64,000 bases of DNA from positions 1-64,000 of the forward strand of contig JAKUHH010000041.1 of NCBI GenBank assembly GCA_022701365.1, written 5' to 3'. Shown one piece after another: positions 45,933 through 55,914 of this stretch. The notes beneath the pieces are model-generated. The model saw only the letters and a list, made by a program, of their open reading frames with translations. It searched no databases and was not told the DNA's origin. The DNA comes from Mycocentrospora acerina (lineage: Eukaryota; Ascomycota; Dothideomycetes; Pleosporales). Positions within the stretch are counted from its first letter, which is position 1; every line of letters starts with the position of its first letter. A program made the position numbers and the translations under genes.

Positions 45933-48900
45933 ATGAACACACTACTTGATGGGCTTAACGATGCTCAAAGGAGCGCAGTTACGAGTCCCGCAAACGTCCT
46001 ACAGGTTCTTGCGCCACCGGGTTCTGGCAAGACGAAGACCTTGACAGCACGCGTCGCGTACCACATCAATCACGAACAACTTCAGCCATGGAATATCATT
46101 GTTTGCACCTTTACCATCAAAGCCGCGCGCGAGATGAAAGAGCGGATCAAAGTTTTTGTAGGCGAGAAACTCGAGTCCAAATTAATTCTTGGGACTTTCC
46201 ACTCAGTCGCGCGTCGCTTTCTGTCTCGGTACGGCCAAGAGATTGGAATTGACAAGAACTTTGGAATCGCAGACACAGATGACAGCAAGGCAATCATCAA
46301 GCGGATCGTGTCACGCCACCAGTATATGGTCGAACCAGGCTATGCTCGCTCGCGGATATCTGGGTTGAAATCAAAAGGCATCTCGGCAGAGGCGTTTGCA
46401 AAAACCAAGAAGAGAGTTGACGACAATGAATTTGCGCAGGTCTACCTGTCTTATGAAGAGCAACTGAAGGCGTCAAATCTGCTTGATTACGACGATCTTC
46501 TTGTGCGGTGTGTCGAGCTACTGCGACGCGTGCCATCATGCGTTTCAACAATACAAGCAGTACTCATTGACGAGTATCAGGATACCAATAATATCCAATA
46601 CGAGCTGATGACACTCATGGCACAACAGACGAAACGAATCACAATTGTCGGCGACCCAGATCAAAGTATATACAGTTTCCGCGCTGCAGAACTCAAAAAC
46701 CTGCTCCGTATGCGCGAAGACTACCCAGAGTCGATTGTTATCAACCTTGAAAACAACTATCGCTCAGCAGGTCGCATTCTCAAATTGGCATTGGACGTCA
46801 TAGAACAGGATGAAAGTCGGCCTCAGAAAGCTTTAGTCGCTACGCATGGCGCTGGTGAACAACCAACACTTCGCCATCTTGCCAACGCCAACGTGGAGGC
46901 AAAGTGGATTGTCGATGAAATACAACGAACCAAGTTGTTAAGTGCGGGGTTACTGAACTACAACGACTACTCTATTCTACTGCGTTCTGCTGCTCTTTCG
47001 TTGTCCATTGAACGAGAACTGGGACGAGCAGGTATTCCATATCGCATGGTCGGAGGCAAACGATTTTTCGACCGTGCGGAGATCAAAATAATTCTGAATT
47101 ACCTGCGAGTGATCAGCAACCCACACAACAACGATGCGATCGTGAGAGTCATCAATACACCTGCTCGAAAGGTTGGGGACACAACAGTTAAAGCATTACT
47201 AAAAGAGGCGGAGGAGCGAAAAGTTTCATTTTGGAAGCTCATCTGTGATGTTGCGAAAGGGAACAAACGACCCAAGACAAAACTTTCGGCACCTGCAGTG
47301 CAGGGTATCGATATATTCTTCCGTCTAGTCAACACAGCGCAAAAGCGGCTACAACCCGAGGAAGGCGAGGCTTGGAATCTCCTTGATTTGATTGCCCATG
47401 TCCTAAAGTCAACCTCATTTGAGTCATATCTCAAGCAAACGTACAAGGAGGATTGGAAAGACAGATGGGCTAACATTGAAGAGCTGGTTGCTCAGGCGAC
47501 CCAGATGGCCACCGCACTCGCTAATGGAGAAGAGGTTTCCGATGACGCACTGCCAGTCGTAGAAGGTCTTGCACAACGACAAGATACAGCTGGCGATATT
47601 TTGTCAAAGTTCCTGGTAAACGTTGCGCTTGCTACAGACGTCGAGGGACACGATGGCGAAGAAGTAAGCCAGCTCACAATTTCTACTATTCACTCTGCAA
47701 AAGGTCTTGAATGGCCTATTGTTTTCATCCCTGCAGTCTACGATGGCTCCATTCCGCATTCTAGAGCCGAAGATCACGATGAGGAGCGACGGCTGTTGTA
47801 CGTGGGCATGACACGCGCACAAGCACTCCTATACCTCAGCTGTCCCGTCAAACAATCTAACCAGGAGTCGACGACTTTGTCCAAATTCATCTCAGAGGAC
47901 GAAATTCAGAGACATTTTAGCGAACGAGGACCAGATATTGCTTTCAAGCGCAATGTAATTCCGGATCTGGCACGTATTCTTGGTAGGCCCTGTCCACAAC
48001 GCGCGGATATCGAGGTCGCTCGCAATCTTATGGAACATCCAGAGGATTCCAGATATCCGGCCACGAGAGATGAGATTGATGGAGAGGGCCAGTCATGGGG
48101 AATACCCTACGAAAACCGATCTGGATATGATCAACGTGTGGACGGCTCTCGATCATTCAACAAACGCAAAGCTGAGCCGGCGTTTAGTGGATTTTCAACT
48201 CCGGGCTTGTCAATTACCGAGCAGCAGGAAAACTTTTTGTGCAAGGCTAACGCAGAGCCCAAGAATGGCTTTATTAGTGCTCGTGATGCACAAGCACTTG
48301 AGCAAGAAGCGCTACGTATGCTTGCAAGCGCCCAAGAGGCAGAATCGGGCAAAGCAACATACAAGATGGAGACCAAAACACCTGGAACAAACCCTATCAG
48401 GCCCACGAACGCCAAACCCCGAGCAGCAGGTCAAGGAGCTATTACGAGCTTCTTCACCAAACCTGGTAGAACTCTTGCAGAGACTGAACCCTCGCCTCTG
48501 TTAGAGGCTCCATCCGCGAAACGATCTCGACTGTTATCCACCCACGCTCCTTTGTACGACATCTCTAACATTCAACCGAGTATCTTACAATCGTCTGGAG
48601 CATTCCAGCCACTGTCAATGTCAGGCTACAAACTGCAAGCTCGACCCATCGCCAGCAAACCTAAGAAGGCCGAACCTGGAGCCGATGCGAAACATGCTCT
48701 CTGCCTAAGCTCACCTACTCGATCGCAGGATCAGGATGTTATTGGGTTCAGAGAAGACGACGGCACTCAAACTGGCACATCAATGAAGCGGACTTCGGCA
48801 TCGTTGTTTAGCTCAACGTCCAGTTTTCGACCTGCTTCAACTTTCCATACCACATCGATGGATCAATTACAGAACCAAACAGTACATAGGAAAACATTGG

Positions 48901-48968
48901 GTACAAGGCGAACCATGCAGGGGTGGAGTGTGAAACACAATCAAATGCCAAAGCCGCGATCATCTTGA
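45933..48968 (+). CDS. SRS2: Srs2-type UvrD/Rep family DNA helicase
   Basis: A single exon of 1011 residues. SF1A motifs appear in order: Q motif GLNDAQRSAV, Walker A APPGSGKT (27-34), Ia TFTIKAAREMKERI, II LIDEYQDTN (about 210-218), III GDPDQSIYSFRAA, IV NYRSAGRIL, V TIHSAKGLEW and VI RRLLYVGMTRAQ. The helicase core ends near residue 660; the rest is a disordered tail of about 350 residues. This tail holds a canonical PIP box QGAITSFF (Q834-F841). Srs2 translocates 3' to 5' and strips Rad51 filaments, limiting recombination at replication forks; yeast Srs2 is recruited by SUMO-PCNA. A bacterial UvrD origin is ruled out by the tail and by CDLL-type fungal spacing. No introns. Confidence 0.95.
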   Translation: MNTLLDGLNDAQRSAVTSPANVLQVLAPPGSGKTKTLTARVAYHINHEQLQPWNIIVCTFTIKAAREMKERIKVFVGEKLESKLILGTFHSVARRFLSRYGQEIGIDKNFGIADTDDSKAIIKRIVSRHQYMVEPGYARSRISGLKSKGISAEAFAKTKKRVDDNEFAQVYLSYEEQLKASNLLDYDDLLVRCVELLRRVPSCVSTIQAVLIDEYQDTNNIQYELMTLMAQQTKRITIVGDPDQSIYSFRAAELKNLLRMREDYPESIVINLENNYRSAGRILKLALDVIEQDESRPQKALVATHGAGEQPTLRHLANANVEAKWIVDEIQRTKLLSAGLLNYNDYSILLRSAALSLSIERELGRAGIPYRMVGGKRFFDRAEIKIILNYLRVISNPHNNDAIVRVINTPARKVGDTTVKALLKEAEERKVSFWKLICDVAKGNKRPKTKLSAPAVQGIDIFFRLVNTAQKRLQPEEGEAWNLLDLIAHVLKSTSFESYLKQTYKEDWKDRWANIEELVAQATQMATALANGEEVSDDALPVVEGLAQRQDTAGDILSKFLVNVALATDVEGHDGEEVSQLTISTIHSAKGLEWPIVFIPAVYDGSIPHSRAEDHDEERRLLYVGMTRAQALLYLSCPVKQSNQESTTLSKFISEDEIQRHFSERGPDIAFKRNVIPDLARILGRPCPQRADIEVARNLMEHPEDSRYPATRDEIDGEGQSWGIPYENRSGYDQRVDGSRSFNKRKAEPAFSGFSTPGLSITEQQENFLCKANAEPKNGFISARDAQALEQEALRMLASAQEAESGKATYKMETKTPGTNPIRPTNAKPRAAGQGAITSFFTKPGRTLAETEPSPLLEAPSAKRSRLLSTHAPLYDISNIQPSILQSSGAFQPLSMSGYKLQARPIASKPKKAEPGADAKHALCLSSPTRSQDQDVIGFREDDGTQTGTSMKRTSASLFSSTSSFRPASTFHTTSMDQLQNQTVHRKTLGTRRTMQGWSVKHNQMPKPRSS

Positions 48969-49359
48969 GTTTTCTGGGCGCTGAATGAGAATTTCGAAAT
49001 CATACCGGTTTTCAGAATCGCATTGGGTTGGAGTTGCAGAGTGCATGGCTAAACATTGTATTGATAGGCTGGATCACGACATGGTTGATTTATGAACAAA
49101 GTATCTTGATGGCGTTTCTCGATACAGAGTATTGCATGCTATTGGCATGTGTGATTCAAAACATAGGAGATACTGTAGGGGATATGCGATACTGTACATG
49201 GTACACTGTACATGGTACACAGCGAACAGTAATAATTCACTCCCAAAACGCCAAATTCTTGCGTCCAAATTTTCAGAGAATCTCCCCCCCCTCCCTCTCC
49301 CACGATCCAGTCAATCGAAATGTATCAAAGATCATCACTCAGGAAAAAATCACCACTAC
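48969..49359. other. Convergent 3' spacer
   Basis: 391 bp between the 3' ends of the Srs2 gene (+) and the next gene (-). Contains a short imperfect repeat of GTACATGGTACACTGT at about 49193-49220. No gene seen. Confidence 0.6.
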
Positions 49360-50010
49360 TCAATCATGATGCAAAGCCGCCTCCTCCAGCGCCAACACCG
49401 CATGTTCCAACTCCCTAATCCGGCTACCCACCCTCCTCTTCACCTCCTCCGCAACACCCTTGTCTCCACCCTCCACCACACCGCGATAATAATCCAGCAA
49501 CTTATCAAGCTCCTCTCTCGCCGCCGCCCGGTCATCAGCTGCATACGTAGTATTCTTCTCCGTCTCCTCAGCCGCAATCTCAAACTCATCCCGCGCGGTT
49601 CCGTACATTTCCTGGATTTCCTCAATGGCCTGCTCTACGCTCGGCGAATCCGACGCGGCAGCAGGGAAGTAGATGCGCCGGGTGGACGTGAAGGTGCGCA
49701 CGGAGGAGAGCGTGTGCGGCGTGCTGAAGCGCGTCCATTGGTGCTGCGACGCGAGGACGGAGATGCCGCGGGATTGGTAGGGAGGAGGCGGGGACGGGGA
49801 GCGGGGACGGGGAGGGGTGAATTGCTGGGTAAGTGGGACAGTGCGGTAAAGGGCTGTGGAGGTTGCGCGCAGAGTCGTCTGGCGGATGAGCGTGCGGAGG
49901 GGAATGGTGCGTGTGGGCATTTCGGCTGTCTTGGAGGTATAGGTACGGGTGAGTTGCGCGGCGGTGGAGGGCCGGAGAATGCGCGGACGGAGTAGTTGTT
50001 GGTGCAGCAT
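49360..50010 (-). CDS. Probable mitochondrial protein of unknown function
   Basis: A single open frame of 216 residues from the ATG at 50010, or 186 from an in-frame ATG at 49920. Residues 1-125 are rich in Arg, Thr and Ser with almost no acidic residues, as in a long mitochondrial presequence. Residues 126-216 form a charged, helical domain (AIEEIQEMYGTARDEFEIAAEE ... ELEHAVLALEEAAL), probably coiled coil. No catalytic motif. The antisense strand is also open for a long way, but its product lacks protein-like composition. Conserved fungal proteins of this build are usually annotated as hypothetical. Confidence 0.7.
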   Translation of the reverse strand: MLHQQLLRPRILRPSTAAQLTRTYTSKTAEMPTRTIPLRTLIRQTTLRATSTALYRTVPLTQQFTPPRPRSPSPPPPYQSRGISVLASQHQWTRFSTPHTLSSVRTFTSTRRIYFPAAASDSPSVEQAIEEIQEMYGTARDEFEIAAEETEKNTTYAADDRAAAREELDKLLDYYRGVVEGGDKGVAEEVKRRVGSRIRELEHAVLALEEAALHHD

Positions 50011-50356
50011 TGTGTGTAGTATGTTGTGGGGTCGTGTAGTACTGGTGTCGGAGGAGTGTGTGGTGGACCGGAGTTAAGGTGAAGATGTCATGGGGCCTCA
50101 GGCTGAAGCGGCGGTGCGGAGGATGGAAGTAAGCGCTCCTATACTGTGCGAAGATCATGATGCAAACTCAGAACGCCGCCCAACGCCTGGACTGAGCAAC
50201 ATTTAGACTACTTTAATAAATCCTTCATGCGCAGAGGAAATTCCATGATAGTAAATTTATACAAAGACAAGATGAGTTTGTCGGGTATTCAAATTATTAT
50301 AAAATACATATATCGACAAATTTGCCGGAACCATATCCAGCATCAATAAGGATCAT
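50011..50356. promoter_or_regulatory. Upstream region of the mitochondrial protein gene and of tRNA-Val
   Basis: 346 bp; C/T-rich next to the protein start (minus strand) and A+T-rich next to the tRNA. No element identified. Confidence 0.4.
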
Positions 50357-50444
50357 GCGAGCGTAGTCTAGTGGTTATGATGTCTGCTTTACATTATCAA
50401 ATGTGGAGCGCAGAAGGTCGGGAGTTCGATCCTCCCCGCTCGTA
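50357..50444 (+). tRNA. tRNA-Val (anticodon TAC), intron-containing
   Basis: Full cloverleaf: acceptor GCGAGCG/CGCTCGT, D-arm with A box TAGTCTAGTGGTTATGA, anticodon stem TCTGC/GCAGA, T-arm GGGAG-TTCGATC-CTCCC (B box), discriminator A. The loop is TT-TAC-A followed by a 15-nt intron (50394-50408). It decodes GUA. A T-rich run (TCTTTTTTG, 50445-50453) directly after is a good RNA polymerase III terminator. Confidence 0.94.
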
Positions 50445-50445
50445 T

Positions 50446-50452
50446 CTTTTTT
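50446..50452 (+). terminator. RNA polymerase III terminator of tRNA-Val
   Basis: A run of six T on the plus strand begins three bases after the tRNA-Val 3' end, as expected for Pol III release. Confidence 0.7.
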
Positions 50453-50694
50453 GCTTATTCAAGGCTACCACATGTTCTGATATATAGTAATCTTTTTAGA
50501 TTTAAACACGCATTAGGAGCGTCATATTCATATCTGTATTTTTATCGGCCCAGAGGTCCAAGTAGGTTTGAGATTTCAGTCTATTTGCTTCCAAACGCTA
50601 TGCAGCATGCCATAACCTGAACTCCAAAGATATGGGTATATCCATACACCAACACCATTGATCCAAAATGAAAATATGAAAGGCTGCAACCGGA

Positions 50695-53246
50695 TTACTC
50701 CACCTTTCCCACGATCCAGCTCCAAATCCCACTCTCCGGTATTTCAACCCCCCAGCTTCTCAGGAGCGCAAGAACGACCGCACCGAGCACACTAGCACCG
50801 CCTAGAACCTTCACAAGCACAAAGCTCCTCCGTCTCACTTCATCGCTGAAATGGCATAGGCCTAAAGGATCCTTTGAGTCCAACCCCAAAACTTTGCTAT
50901 ATCTCTGGCTTCCCTGCTTCCCGTCGCCACAACGGACGACAGCCCACTCTGCTCTTGGCGGTTCACCTGGACTCGCGACGATTGTACCGCGTGACACCTC
51001 TTCGCCCACACGCTCGAGCAGCCATGTTGCTCTTTCATTGCGCTGCAGATCTTCGAAACGTTCACGCTCATTACGCAGACTACGCTGGAGGTCTGTTGCC
51101 CATCTTGCTATTCGAATCTCAGACAGATGTTGGTCACCCTGGGTATGAGTGCCATAACGCGTGAGAGAGAAATCGGGCGGGTGATCAAAGGCGTCAGACT
51201 GAGCGAGAGAGGGCGAGGAACCGGGGAATGGAGAATGAAGACTTGATGGGAAAAAGGGCGATCCTGAGCGAGGAACGAGGACTCCAGACGGTGATGTGGC
51301 GGAGAAGATGGATGAAGGCGCAGACGCTGGTATGAATATTAGCAAACAGTCATTGGTCAGGCGAGAATTCTTACTGTTCATAGCAGCGCCGTTCAGTCCT
51401 AACGAAGCTGTCCTGTGATTGCGTGGGTATTGCAAGCTTTGGATTGCGAATGAGTCCCCAGGTAACTTTGTTACGCGTCGCCATGCAAGAAATTTCTTTG
51501 TCGCACAGTGTCTCAGCCACGAGATCGACTCCGGGTCAAAAACTTGATTGACCAAAACAGTAAGCTCTGATGGAAGGAGCGGCTGCACATAGTCAGGAGA
51601 CATGAGGAGAGACGCATCCATAGTCTCGTTATCCGGTCCAGAGGTTGATGAAACTGCATGAGGGTATGTCGGAGTGGAGAAAGGGTACTGGTTAGGCTCT
51701 GCCGGCGGCAATGCAGTAGATGAAGGCGTCGATGAAGGATATATGAATGACAGTCCTTGGACGGCAATCAGTGCATCATCCAAAGGCTTCCCGAAAAAGA
51801 AAGGCCTAATGGTGGTTGCCTGCAACCGCGAGAGTATGGATGTCTTCAAAGCTATCAGTTCCTGTGCTGATAGAGTTTCCGACTTCGCGATGACAGGTAT
51901 AACATTAGCAAGGGAGGAGAGACGCTGCATGAAATCGATATCTTGTGAAATGTCTTGGCCTGCTTTGGTGTTAGCTAAAAGACGGACTATCGATGTTGCC
52001 ACTTACTTGGTGGTAGCAGGTAAATGATCGCGTCTATCATAACGCCCCCATTACCGCTGACGACTCCTAAGATATCGCTATCGTCCATGGATGCCATCGA
52101 AGCTGTCTGGTACAATAGCGATTCTACATAGTCAACTACTAAACCCATGCCTTCTTTTTCTGCTGAGCCTCGATTGTATCCAGGAGTATCTACAAAGCAT
52201 ATGTTCCTCTCCAATACGGCATCCATGCTGCTCTTCCTTCGTCGAGTCACTCGGATTTCTTCAACGTCAGTCCACCAGTGCGGGTACGGCTTAGTACTGG
52301 CGTGTATTTCCGTAATATGTGTGGTACCTGTCTGTTCCGTCCTATTCTTACGAGACCTAGGCTTTGGTAGCGACGGTTGTGAGAAAGAGTTAGAGTGAGA
52401 TAATGGATCAACATGCACAATATCTTCGCAGAGCTGGACAATGGATCGGATGAGAGACGTTTTGCCAATACCTGGGGTGTCGTCAGTACTGTTGTTTCTT
52501 CGCGCAAGCTATCGAATGTGCGAATGTGCGGATGTGCGGATGGGGAGCTGCTCACCACTCTCGCCAGCAACAAGAACTTTCAGCTTTCCCATAGCTTTGC
52601 CTTTTGTTGTAAACGGCCTTCTAGTTGGCATTTGTATGCTCGGCATGACGAGCTGAGGGAAGCTACTCGGAGCAGCTTGTCGTATCTCTCTCTCTTCTTC
52701 GTCTTCGTCCTCTCCGCTCGATGTGATGACCTGGCTTGCGACATCGTCGAGGGCGGATTCCTCGTCCGAGAGCTTGAGTGAGTGCAGAGAGACGGATGTC
52801 GGTGTGCCAGGCAGGGCGGACGTAGGTATTGGGGACGGCGCGCTGACGTTGATGGACGCGAGCGACGTACATGCGACGTGACTAGACAGTCGCCTCTTGA
52901 ACTTTCGCACGGGAGACCTCAAAAAACTCTTTTCGTTATCTGCGGGGCTGTTGTGACTATTTGCTGGCTTGTCCGCTGCTGCGGTGCTCTCGGGCCCAAA
53001 GGCAGCCTCTAGGGTGTCGGCGAGACTTTGTACGCCAAAGGTGCTCTCCCGCAGTCTTCCTGACGAATCGGTGTACTGAGAAGCAGCCAGCGACTGCTCC
53101 ATCTCCTCCTCGCGCCTCAAGAAGAAGGCAGTGGGGACATGGCTCGATGCGGTAGTGTGGTGGTGGTGGTGATGGTCAACACTTGACTTGCGAGACCGAG
53201 GCCGCGCAGGCGAGGGAAGCGCGTCAGCGCCCGGTAGCGGTCGCAT
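50695..53246 (-). CDS. Septin-like P-loop GTPase with C-terminal membrane segment
   Basis: Four exons: 52556-53246, 52007-52471, 51375-51959 and 50695-51326. The introns are 84, 47 and 48 bp, all GT-AG; the product is 790 residues. The last intron (51327-51374) is in frame without a stop, but has a GTAAGA donor, GCTAATA branch and ACCAG acceptor. The GTPase has GESGIGKT (228-235, split by intron 1), switch II DTPG (325-328) and a G4-like AKSE (410-413) in place of septin AKAD. Residues 1-220 are disordered and include a natural six-His run (25-30). The C-terminus ends with a hydrophobic helix (LGGASVLGAVVLALL, about 755-770) and a short tail. It is probably a membrane-anchored relative of septins; the partner is unknown. 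Confidence 0.85.
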
Positions 53247-54244
53247 GGCTGATGCAGAGCTATCAAGATCAGGGGGCAGTGTGGAAAGATGCAGAGCGTC
53301 GTGCCGAGTGTATATGTACCACCACAGGTGGTGCGGTTGATAGCTTAGCTGGGCGGCGTGAGGCGTGATACGTACATACGTACCCCCACCTGTGATCCCC
53401 GCAACAACTCCGCGTCAAGACTGGAAACGCGGTACTAGCCTTGCGACTCAAGTCAGTGGAGGCTGGGAATTGCAGTATATAAGAGCGATCCACTTGGGGG
53501 GTTGTTTGACGGTGACTTCGCCAGCACGCAAGGGGCACTTGCCGCGCTTTCCACAAGCAACTTGCTTACCGTGCAGTCTGGTTGCGCCCAGCGAATCACA
53601 GTTGCTTCCCACCCACCAGCTTGCGCAATCAAGTACTATGTAGCTGAACGTGACCAGTACCAGGGCACACTTCGCTCGGTAGCAGGTTGTGGGCTTCGTC
53701 TTTGTACCATGTTTTCATTTCTGCAATACTCTGCAAGACGCTTCTGCTACCATCATGCGCCTTTCCCAATCTCCCTATTGCCAATCATGCTGAACAGGAC
53801 CGAGAAAGCGAACCTGGACTGCACCGAATCCCCATTACACCACGACCGTGACTGTGACCGTGACCATAACCATGACCCTTACCCTGCCCCCAAACACACA
53901 GATAGCCATCCACGTTACATTAGGTATCGAAGACATGCACAAAGAAAGAAACCATAATGTCCCAAACAGATAGCTGCTCAAGTACACAGGGTACAGCAAG
54001 CAAACAAGAAATGCAAAAAATGGAACCACTCGCTATGCAAGGGCTCAAACACCCCGGAGATGAACGCGAACGCCCAGACTTTTCCTCGAGATATCATGAC
54101 TTTTATACAAGCGCTGAAGGGCCGAGTACAGTACATATAACGAAATCCGTCAGTCGTGATGGAACCGAGTAAGTCGTAATCGAAAGTGGAAGAAGAGAGA
54201 GCTAGGCAGAGCATGTTAGGAATGCGCAAGCGTTACCATCGCAC
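53247..54244. other. Intergenic, septin-like gene promoter
   Basis: 1 kb upstream of the septin-like start and downstream of the G3BP-like stop (both minus). A TATA-like TATATA lies near 53476 on the plus strand. An imperfect GTGACC/CATGACC repeat is at about 53848-53878. No gene seen. Confidence 0.55.
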
Positions 54245-55914
54245 TCACGACTCCTGGGGAGCACCTCGGCCACGCACGGAACCACCACGACCGCGGGGCT
54301 GGAAAGCACCTCGAGGAGCCTGACCGCCAATGCCTCCACGGCCGCGGGGAGCACCACCACGGGCGAAGCCACCACGGAACTGTTCTGGGCGTTGACGACG
54401 CTCCTCGACCTTGAGCTCCACGCCGTTGACAGTGTGAGGGTTGTTGGCGACGGCGGCCTGGTATCCGGCAGGCGTCTTGAAATCAATGAATGCGCAGTTC
54501 TGGAGCACAAAGTTAGTCTTGCGTTTTCTACTAACAATAGTAGTATCACTGACCTTGGCGCGGCTGACATCGAGATACTCGACCTCGCCGAACTTGCTGA
54601 GGGCAGCCCTAAGAGGACCCTCCTCGACCTGGCTGTAAACGTTCTTAATATAGCCACGCTTCTGGTCTGCATCTGGGGCAGGGCCTTGGTTCTGGACACG
54701 CGACTGCTCCTTCTTGTGGCCGGTAGCGGTTTGCCAGCCAGAGGCCTCGCCCTCCTTGGTTGCTGGTGACTCCTCACGAGCAGGCACTGAGGTCTGAGCA
54801 GGCGCGGCGGCGGCAGCGGGCTGTGCAGAGCCGGCAGCCTTGGGCTGGCCAGGGGCTTGCTGGGTGGCTGGCGCTGTGACAACGGGAGTCGCGACCTTGT
54901 GTGCTGAGGCTGCAAGGCTGGCCCAGGTTCGCGGTGCGGATGGCTTAGGGGGGCCGGATGGCATAGCGACGGGAGCGGCGGACTTGGAAGCAGACGGCGC
55001 AGGCGTTACGGCGGGCTCCTCAGACTTCTCAGGCTCGGTGGTCTCCTCGACGGCCGGGGCCTCAGGCTCCTTGGTGGATGCTTCCTCGCTGGCAGGAGCC
55101 GCAGCTTCCTCAACCTCGGGAGTCTCGACAGTCTCGGCAGCCTCTTCAATTGGAGCAGCAACAGTTGTGTCTTCGCCAGCGGGTTCCTCTTGCGCTACCT
55201 CCTCAAGCTTCTCATCTGCCTTGTTCAGCTCCTCCTCGCTGACAACAGGCTCCTCTGGCTGCGAGGCGACCGCTGTGGGAGCGGGCTCCAAGACACCATT
55301 GGCAGACTCTTGCTGTACGTTTTCCTCCTCCTCGGGCTCCTCGGCAAGGTAGCGGAAGATGTCATTGAGGACGAAGTAGCCGTTGGTCTGCTCAGCGAGG
55401 ATGAAGGTCTGCACAAAGCGCTTGTGTGGCTGGCCCTGGTTAGAGATCTCGCCAATGACCTGGATGACGATGTTGGCGTCAGAGCCCTGAGAGTCGACGT
55501 TAGTCACGCGGACCTTGGTATCCTTGAAGTCGAGCTCCTTGATGCGCTCGTTGATAGCCTGGGAGCATTTGTTAATTGTGCATCGATTGGTCTCGCCCAG
55601 TCAACATACCTTCTGGCCCAAGCACACGCTGACCTTCTCCTCCTCAACGCCAGAGACGTATTGAGAGCGCTTATTATAGAAAAGCTACACACTCGGCGTC
55701 AGTTTTTGAAAAACATGTACCAATTGACGACTGGGTAACTTACGTAGAGTCGGTCGGGGCTCTTGCTAAGCGTGGTATAGTACTGCTCAACAAAATACCA
55801 GCCGACTTCATCTTTGGGGATCTCAGCAGGTGCTTGTTGTTGCGCGGGCTGGCTGTCGTAGCTCTGTGACGCGTAGTTGCCGTTGACAGGCGCAGACGAG
55901 TCGGTGGATGCCAT
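54245..55914 (-). CDS. G3BP-like protein (NTF2 domain, RRM, RGG tail)
   Basis: Four exons: 55744-55914, 55610-55684, 54554-55558 and 54245-54499. The introns are 59, 51 and 54 bp, all GT-AG; the product is 501 residues. Order: NTF2-like domain (about 33-165: VGWYFVEQYYTTLSKSPDRLY/LFYNKRS, FVQTFILAEQTNGYFVLNDIFRYL), a long acidic and proline-rich linker, RRM (about 382-455, split by intron 3 at SRAK/NCAFIDF), then an RGG-rich tail. Intron 3 is in frame and stop-free; removing it restores the RRM beta-strand. The family (human G3BP, fission yeast Nxt3) binds RNA and nucleates stress granules and works with a ubiquitin protease. The start is the ATG at 55914; longer in-frame sequence upstream looks like leader. 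Confidence 0.93.

Noticed and set aside
49132..49995. 287-codon plus-strand frame
   Set aside because: Antisense to the probable mitochondrial protein; the minus-strand product has a coherent helical domain, this one does not.
53160..53175. Six-His run in the septin-like N-terminus, as if an engineered tag
   Set aside because: It lies in a natural disordered region encoded by mixed CAC/CAT codons, within an intact native gene; no vector sequence is nearby.
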